Assembly (NCBI GenBank): GCA_032622095.1
Contig: CP136064.1
Span: 177,088,247 to 177,152,246 of the forward strand
Source: Siphonodentalium dalli
Lineage: Eukaryota > Mollusca > Scaphopoda > Gadilida > Siphonodentaliidae
Direction: 5' to 3'
Length of the DNA stretch: 64,000 nt
The position numbers and the translations under genes were made by a program. Under the pieces are notes generated by a model, which was not told the DNA's origin, did no database searches, and worked only from the letters and a program-made list of their open reading frames with translations. Positions 58,219 through 64,000 of the stretch are shown in pieces. Position 1 is the first letter of the stretch; every line of letters begins with the position of its first letter.

Positions 58219-58270
58219 AATGTCATCATGGACAAAATTTCAGTTAATCTATCCTCTGTAATATTTAGGA

Positions 58271-58725
58271 TTAATTCATCGGTGTCAAAAAGTATTCCCA
58301 AAAACACAATTTGTGTTCCGTCCCAGCAAAATCATCTAAGTAGTTTAAGATTGAAAACCCTCTGTTATACATCATATGGCATGCAATAGATGAAAAGACG
58401 TTGGAAAATATGGGCACTTCCATTGGGACCCATTGGGAGAGCAGTTTCAAAATAAACTTTTCCGTATCATTTAAAGCCCAAATGATGAATATCTCCTGGA
58501 TCAAAAAGGCCTGGCGGTATGATTTTGATAAATCATATTTATACAATAATGTTTCACGCCCGAATCGTTTGACAAGCATAAGTAATTCCTCAACAGATGG
58601 GTAATCAGTCTTGTATGGCAGACCCAAATGGGAATCTGTGGAAATGTTGTCATTCACTGCCTCTCCCAAAAGGGAAACTAAGATCAAATATCACCGGTAT
58701 TTCTGTAGTTTCCCTTCACGGTGCA
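58271..58725 (-). pseudogene. DIRS/Ngaro reverse transcriptase
   Basis: The frame 58,687-58,271 reads GEAVNDNISTDSHLG, YPSVEELLMLVKRFG, LLYKYDLSKSYRQAF (motif A Asp), then the catalytic box FSILNYLDDFAG. A shifted stretch before it (FDLSFPFG) gives the usual DLSFPxG start. YLDDFxG and DLxxxYRQ are characteristic of DIRS/Ngaro RTs. Residues before this point, and all gag, are missing; the similarity stops where a dispersed repeat begins near 58,725. Confidence 0.88.
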
Positions 58726-58950
58726 GTAAAAAATTGGCTTCAAGCGACCTGAAGATGTCAAAATTAACTATGAATGTTATGATCGAATGTCGCTTTAAGA
58801 TTGCCGGAAAGGCTAACCAATCAGAAGTCGTATTGTAGAAATGATCTAAAAATAACTATTGTGACGTTTCCGAATACGATTGCTTGAATAAGACTACTCC
58901 AGATTTAACGACGAATGAAATTTACTATATTTCTTCGGACGGGGAATTCC
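58726..58950. repeat. Dispersed repeat shared with 23,190-23,405
   Basis: The shared words, in order, are GCTTCAAGCGACCTGAAG, TGTCGCTTTAAGATTGCCGG, AATCAGAAGTCGTATTG and GTGACGTTTCCGAATACGAT. Each copy lies next to an Academ-like fragment, so it may belong to a derivative of that element or be a MITE with similar target choice. Confidence 0.85.
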
Positions 58951-58989
58951 TCGTCTTCCCACGTGCCTAGGAAAATTAACCATTTTAAA

Positions 58990-59990
58990 AAACATGTTTT
59001 CTCAAATGTATCCATTAATATTGAACATCTCCCGTAGCTGCCACTTACATGAATACCATTACTCGGCCGTTAGATTGCCACGGCACTCTGCTTCAAGCTG
59101 AAACATCGGACACCTGCCGATTTTGTATCTTTAGTGAAAGTATCTCTTATGTATGTCTTATCCACGAATATTTTGCCAAACAGGTGTTTGTCACTAAGTT
59201 GAACATACAATCCCCCGTTCCGGAAATATTCAAAGACCTCTGGTGAGTATCGACTGGCGTCGAAATAGCTGCATAATAAACCGGCAAGGATCTACCATAG
59301 TTGTTATTATCATAAGCATGGCACCATCTACTAGCAGCCATGCGAATATCACAATCTCCTTCCCTCGACGCTCGAATAAACGCGAGAAGTATGTTGGCAA
59401 CCATACCCACGTACGTCATCCAGAACTTCGACAGCGGCCCATCGGAGACTCGCAGGTAAACCAAAAACTGATAAAATGCTTCCGCTGTCCTCTTGAAGTG
59501 TCTACTGTCCAGCACACGCTCAAATCACAACAACATGCATCACTGTCGAGTGTCTCAAACTCTTGCACAGGTTTTTGTGTGGTTGCGCTCAGATCCGGAC
59601 GATTTCTTTTAAACCAGTCAGAACTTGTCCCAGGCTAGGTGTATAAGAGTCTCGTATGTGTACTTATGGACACGAACCGATTGGAATCGTTTCCCTAAAA
59701 CACTGACGAAGTTACAAATTGTTTGAAATGTTCCAAGTCGAAGGTTTAACCCTGAATATATGTCCCGTTGCTTCAATTTCACTTCTTCAATTTTGGCATA
59801 TAAAGATTGGACCAACACCACGACAATATTATCCAGATCAAGCGCTTTTTTAATTTTGAGTGTCCGCTGAAGTATTACCGCACATGTACCCATGTCAGTA
59901 GCCGGAACACTTATGGTTGGAAGGTACCCGGTCGCTTTTATATTGATGCATACTGGTGCCACTTCGCATTTTGATGTTGAATGCAGGTAT
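58990..59990 (-). pseudogene. Academ-like transposase core, second fragment
   Basis: Minus-strand frames 59,962-59,618 and 59,515-59,147, plus shifted segments to 58,990, form one protein region. It reads GYLPTISVPATDMGTC, LDLDNIVVVLVQSLYAK, LRLGTFQTICNFVSVLGKRF, then VHKYTYETL, PLSKFWMTYVGMV and HAYDNNNYGRSLPVYYA. YFRNGGLYVQLSDKHLFGK and FTKDTKSAGVRCFSLKQ come next. The GDFH-type box of the 54-kb copy reads GTFQ here. The AYDxxNYxRxLPVYY block is the part missing from the 53.57-kb copy. It has several frameshifts and no termini. Confidence 0.75.
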
Positions 59991-60439
59991 TGATTTGGGA
60001 TTGTGATTTTGGTAGGTCTTCATGAGATCATTTTAACATATGTATTTGTCTAATTTATATAACACATGATATATAATACATACATTTGTTTATATAGACA
60101 ATGGGATTTGAGGAAAAGTGCTGACTCACTTATGGCTACCCCTCTCCCATTTGTTATTAAATTGAAAAATAATAGTAATGGCCAAGCAACATGACCACCA
60201 AAAACAAGTGGAACATATATAAAGATCACCGGTCACACCTTAATTATAGCTCCCCCGAGTCAAGTCATAAGTTTGTATATGTATTTGTTTAAAGTCGGGT
60301 TTGTTTGTTTCGGTTGCTGGCTTATATGTATCATTATTTGCAAGAGTTAGTCAAAAGAATCCTGATATGTCTCACGTATTCAAAATATTGTCACAATCAG
60401 GTAGGGCGGGATTTCCAAAAAGCTAATTTTTTAATAATT
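59991..60439. other. No gene seen
   Basis: Spacer between the transposase fragment and the LINE tail. Confidence 0.4.
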
Positions 60440-62240
60440 AAATATTGCAAGGAAGTAGTTTATTTAATAGACGAATTATTGTGATTGAATGTAGGTGGCA
60501 ATCAAAGAAATAATGAAAGCATTCTCTTCTCCGTTTCTACATGTGCAGTCTTTTGAATTTACATTGTGATTTAGGACCTCATCTGCTACATTCACATCAC
60601 ATCGTAATTTACAGTGAAATATATTTACAGTCCGCTTTACGACAGAGTACTACTTTGGTGGTTTGGATGTTAGGGGTTTAATTGTGTTTACATAACATTG
60701 TAGGGGCCCTGGGGGCTATCTCGCGTCTCTATATTGATTGCATTCCTGTTTTTTACACACGTGGGCATGAATGTAGACTCCATTCGTTTGGGGGGGGGGA
60801 GGTTTAAAATGTAAAAAGTTTGATGCAAATCTCGTATTGTTGTCACTTATGTCTGGAAGTTTGGGGAAGTAAGTCGGCGGCTGAATAGTTCGGCATTTTG
60901 TGATTGACAGTGTTATGGAAACGTGAAAAACTCTTTAAATGCTTTCTATCTGAGAGTGTTTCACAACCTATTTCGGTTAGTAGACTCTTGTGGGATACTG
61001 ATCTCGTACAGCAACTTATTATTCCCATGGCCTCGTATTCAACAGCATCAGGTTGTTTAAGTAACTTATACGGTGCTCCTGCCCAGACGCTACTCGCATA
61101 TTCTATGATTGGGTGTACGGTGATAAATGGATAATTTCAAGTTTTGCTGTTAAAAAGATACCTTATTGTTAAAAGTTGGGATAATTTAGCATAAGCTCTG
61201 GTAAATACACGTTCTATATAACTTTACCACGTAAATTCGTCATCTATTTCCATGACTAAATGCGTTTGCTGTTTAGAATATTCGAGTTGCAATCCATCAG
61301 CGACTATATACGGTCTCTCAGGGCTTTGTGAACTCATAAAATAGTAATTTTGTCTTAGAATTATTGAATTTCACTATCCATGAGTGAATGTTTAATTTTT
61401 TCCATGTCTTTATTTGCAATTTGTTCAAGGCTTTGAATGTCCGTATCGGATTTTATGAGGCATGTGTCGTCCGCGTTTAATCTAACATGTGATGTAATAT
61501 TGTCTGCAATATCATTTATGTAGATTAAAAAGAGCAAAGGGCCGACCACAAACCCTTGGGGGACCCCTGCCGTTATTGGCGAATATTCAGAAAATCTAGA
61601 ATTTATATGCACCCTTTGTCCTTCGAGATAATTTGTAAACCATTTAAGCAAAGTGTCTGTTATACCACAGTGTTTTAGTTTAAGTAAGATAACTTGGTGC
61701 CATACTTTGTCAAAAGCTTTCGAGATGTCACAGAAAACAGCGCACATGCTTTGTTCGTTGCCTACATTGTGGTGATATTGTGAAATATTTCAATCAGTTG
61801 TAGTTCTGAACTGTGACCGGATCTAAAACCGGATTGGTATTTGTATAATAAGTTGTTTATATTTAAATGATTAAAGACTTTGTTGGAGAATACTTTTTCT
61901 AGTATTTTACCGACACAACTTATTAATGAGATGGGACGATAGTTGTTTGGATCATGACGGTCACCATTTTTAAATATTGGTATTATATTTACCCTTTCCC
62001 ATGCTTCGGGGAAACAGCAGCTCTCAAAAAATTATTAAAAATATAACGTAGGGGTTTACTGATGGAGCTGCGTGTTTCCATGAGGTTTTCACGAGATGAT
62101 CCACAAAACATTTATCTGATGAGCACGATCAGTTGTACCCTAATTGTCATATTCAACTATTGCTTCTTCGGCCGGACCAACTCTTGTTCCCGCGTTGTAT
62201 ATTGGTAATTGAAGATAGCGTGCTTCAATTCTCCGTCTGT
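60440..62240 (-). pseudogene. LINE reverse transcriptase remnant
   Basis: On the minus strand, TLQGQNRHTNPVITDGEL (near 62,240) and FPEAWERVNIIPIFKNGDRH (near 62,000) lead into NYRPISLISCVGKILEKVFS. The 128-codon frame 61,747-61,361 follows, with [13 protein letters not shown] (motif A), [13 protein letters not shown] and LNADDTCL (the catalytic box, with Asn-Ala before DD). Further down come EYASSVWAGAPYKLLKQPDA, the thumb frame 61,028-60,843 (GIISCCTRSVSHKSLLTEIG) and a knuckle segment near 60,560-60,480 (DCTCRNGEENAF, then HYFFDC). This is a CR1/Jockey-like copy, different from the 41-kb LINE. It is broken by many frameshifts and lacks the endonuclease. Confidence 0.88.
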
Positions 62241-62329
62241 TATTACTGGATTTGTGTGTCGGTTTTGTCCCTGTAGTGTACCGAAGATCCGCGGCTGTAT
62301 ACCCGATGGCTCGTACCCGGAGTATAGTA

Positions 62330-63130
62330 TCATGTGAAAGGGAACCGCTTGAAAAAATATTGAAAATTTATAATAGGTGCATAACTCATTACCGTGTTTA
62401 TGACACTATATCTTCACTGAGACTACCCAAAGATAATAAATCGTTTCTTGTGAGGGTAGCCGAAATCAGACAATACAAACCTCTTCTAGAAATTTACAAT
62501 ACGACTGAAAAACGGTGAATTTCATGACGTCAGTTATCAGAGACAATGTCGGTCGAGATTTACATTGAAACGTACACGTAATGAACTTGAATATCAAAAG
62601 TAGCCCCCAAATATTCAGACAGAGAGTGAATTATTCGTTCGTAGATCTGGTCGGATATTGCCTGCCGACACACAATCTAGGGTCTATGACAAGAAGTCCA
62701 TATTCGTTACTTGTGGGAAAGACAAGTACTTGAAGGGGAAAAAATAGACGAGAGGGACTGGTTTTGTGATGAAACTTTGAGGAATGCTGCTTCATCTAAA
62801 CTTGACGAAAGCCTCATGCCAATGTTTTCGCGGGTTCGCGGGACTTCGTCGCAGCTGAAGCATTGTATCATCGGAGTTATTATAAGGACTACACTCACCA
62901 TCTTCCTGGAGATAAATTTCAGCTAAATAATTTAGACAATGCACATGATGACAGTAAGCCGTAGCGTACAACAAGATATTCTGTTTTGTTCTGAAAAGTT
63001 GAAAACCCATTCTTTAGACAGCGGGTGATGAAAATGGTCGCCCTCATGGACGTTATTGTGAACGGCATGACCGACAACAATGAAGCGTGTCGTGCTTCCC
63101 ATTGCCATAATATCTCTGACCGGCAACGTG
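62330..63130 (+). pseudogene. Academ-like protein N-terminal fragment, third extra copy
   Basis: Plus-strand segments in shifting frames match the N-terminal zinc-finger region of this protein family. They read FHDVSYQRQCRSRFTLKRT (62,521-62,577), SELFVRRSGRILPADTQS, VYDKKSIFVTCGKDKYLKGK (62,681-62,741), then RDFVAAEALYHRSYYKDYTH (near 62,839-62,898) and AYNKIFCFVLK. Relatives have a CFFCxKxKYLKGxxTRE module followed by RELVAAExHYHRxCYxxYT. The second Cys of the last module is Tyr here. The orientation is opposite to the other copies. It is strongly decayed, with at least four shifts or stops. Confidence 0.65.
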
Positions 63131-64000
63131 GATCCGATCAGGATCTTGAACAGGCTTGGCCACTGTATATCCTACACACAGGTTGGATAGACAGAAACAT
63201 ACATCTGCCTACACAAGCTTGAGGCATCGACACACTGTCGGTGCTAACATACCTAGTGGTGGCATGGGACATCATTGGTAAGTTAGAGGAGACCACTGCC
63301 CCGCATATTGACTCATCGGTGTTTTCCATCTCGTCCATTAATTTTGTGAAGATTATTCGCACGCCGGCTTTCGGTATATTTTACGCTTTCAGTTTGAATT
63401 TGTTATCATGCATATTTGAAATGTACTTTATGAAGACTATATAAAACGTCAGTAGCAAATCGCCCGGAGATTTGGTATCGGCGCAGTGACCTGGTTCATG
63501 GACTACATCTGGTTTCTTTCAGATTCTAAACCAATGACAGCAGATGGGAGCTTTGGTCCTATATTCGCACTGAACTTTTACGGATGTCTACATCTGATAA
63601 AATAACGATCAACGATAGCGAGCGGCAGAAATATTATTAGCTGGTGCATACTTCCCATCCATGCGATAACAGACACTGCCGCGGGTAATGTGATCACAGC
63701 GTTTCCGGAGTATTGAGAACGATATGCGATCTTCGCTCGGATAGTTGTTGGGTTTCCCATTATAACGGATGTGAGCTTATATTCCTCATATTGATGGAGA
63801 GCCAATGTTATCAGCATCTTACCTCTGATGGCAGTGGTTGCACATTAATAGGACAGAGCAAGGGATGATGACATTCACTCATACACATGTGTATCCGTGT
63901 GGTCAATACTCTTTCATCTACAGCTCCTCTTGCTCTTTAATCACAACTGTTGTGAATCATACTTACATGACGACGTCCTTTTCTACACTTGATTATAATT
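63131..64000. other. No gene recognised
   Basis: Short frames on both strands only; possibly more decayed transposon sequence without recognisable motifs. Confidence 0.4.

Larger units (their letters stand above)
49490..58725 (-). mobile_element. DIRS/Ngaro-type retrotransposon split by a DNA transposon
   Basis: On the minus strand, RT (58.7-58.3 kb), connection and RNase H (58.2-57.75 kb), the remainder of RNase H (50.68-50.5 kb) and a tyrosine recombinase (50.4-49.5 kb) occur in the order used by DIRS/Ngaro elements. These integrate with a tyrosine recombinase instead of a DDE integrase. The 7-kb DNA transposon at 50,685-57,748 separates the two parts of RNase H. The 5' end (gag and leader) and any split direct repeats are missing. 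Whether it is DIRS proper, Ngaro or PAT cannot be decided without termini. Confidence 0.88.

Noticed and set aside
62252-62518. Separate 88-codon plus-strand gene
   Set aside because: It reads directly toward the decayed N-terminal fragment and is better treated as part of it or as chance.

Overview
This window looks like intergenic or intronic DNA from an AT-rich animal nuclear genome, most likely a marine invertebrate. The evidence is the absence of long intact host genes, the lack of bacterial operon structure, AATAAA-type tails, splice-like junctions, and a dense mix of retroelement classes typical of molluscs, brachiopods, lancelets and cnidarians. The species cannot be named from the sequence. 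Almost every recognisable protein signature belongs to a mobile element, and nearly all of them are broken by frameshifts, stops or nested insertions.

Left third (1-24 kb). A mixed-orientation array of a 17-bp word fills 0.23-1.41 kb. A LINE reverse-transcriptase tail at 4-5.1 kb is split by a 391-bp TTAA-flanked palindromic MITE. An acidic open reading frame with one in-frame TGA follows at 5.1-5.7 kb, then an AACGT-rich repeat array. Two more LINE tails lie near 11 and 13 kb, a GTTTAAAC inverted-repeat element at 13.5-14.8 kb, an integrase fragment at 21-21.4 kb, and a fragment of an Academ-like transposon at 22.5-23 kb. A second TTAA MITE family has five copies, at 6.9, 15.2, 20.1, 33.4 and 40.1 kb.

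Middle (24-41 kb). There is a 72-bp minisatellite at 24.7-25.6 kb and a 75-bp repeat array at 27.3-27.9 kb. The array abuts the 3' end of a broken gene of an uncharacterised, probably transposon-derived family (27.9-30.4 kb). A 1-kb tandem duplication covers 30.6-32.6 kb. A few splice-bounded candidate exons on the minus strand (35.1-37.2 kb) are the only hint of a host gene. A 45-bp repeat array lies at 38.2-38.6 kb.

Right third (41-64 kb). A nearly full-length LINE with endonuclease and reverse transcriptase occupies 41-44.6 kb, and a LINE-type ORF1 lies upstream on the same strand at 48.2-49.2 kb. The main structure is nested: a 7,064-bp DNA transposon at 50,685-57,748, with about 540-bp terminal inverted repeats and a TTA target duplication, sits inside the RNase H domain of a DIRS/Ngaro-type tyrosine-recombinase retrotransposon (49.5-58.7 kb). 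The DNA transposon encodes a zinc-finger N-terminus, a transposase-like core and an XPG/FEN-like nuclease. This best fits the Academ superfamily, although that name is given from memory of family features. More fragments of the same protein family lie at 59-60 kb and 62.3-63.1 kb, with another degraded LINE at 60.4-62.2 kb between them.
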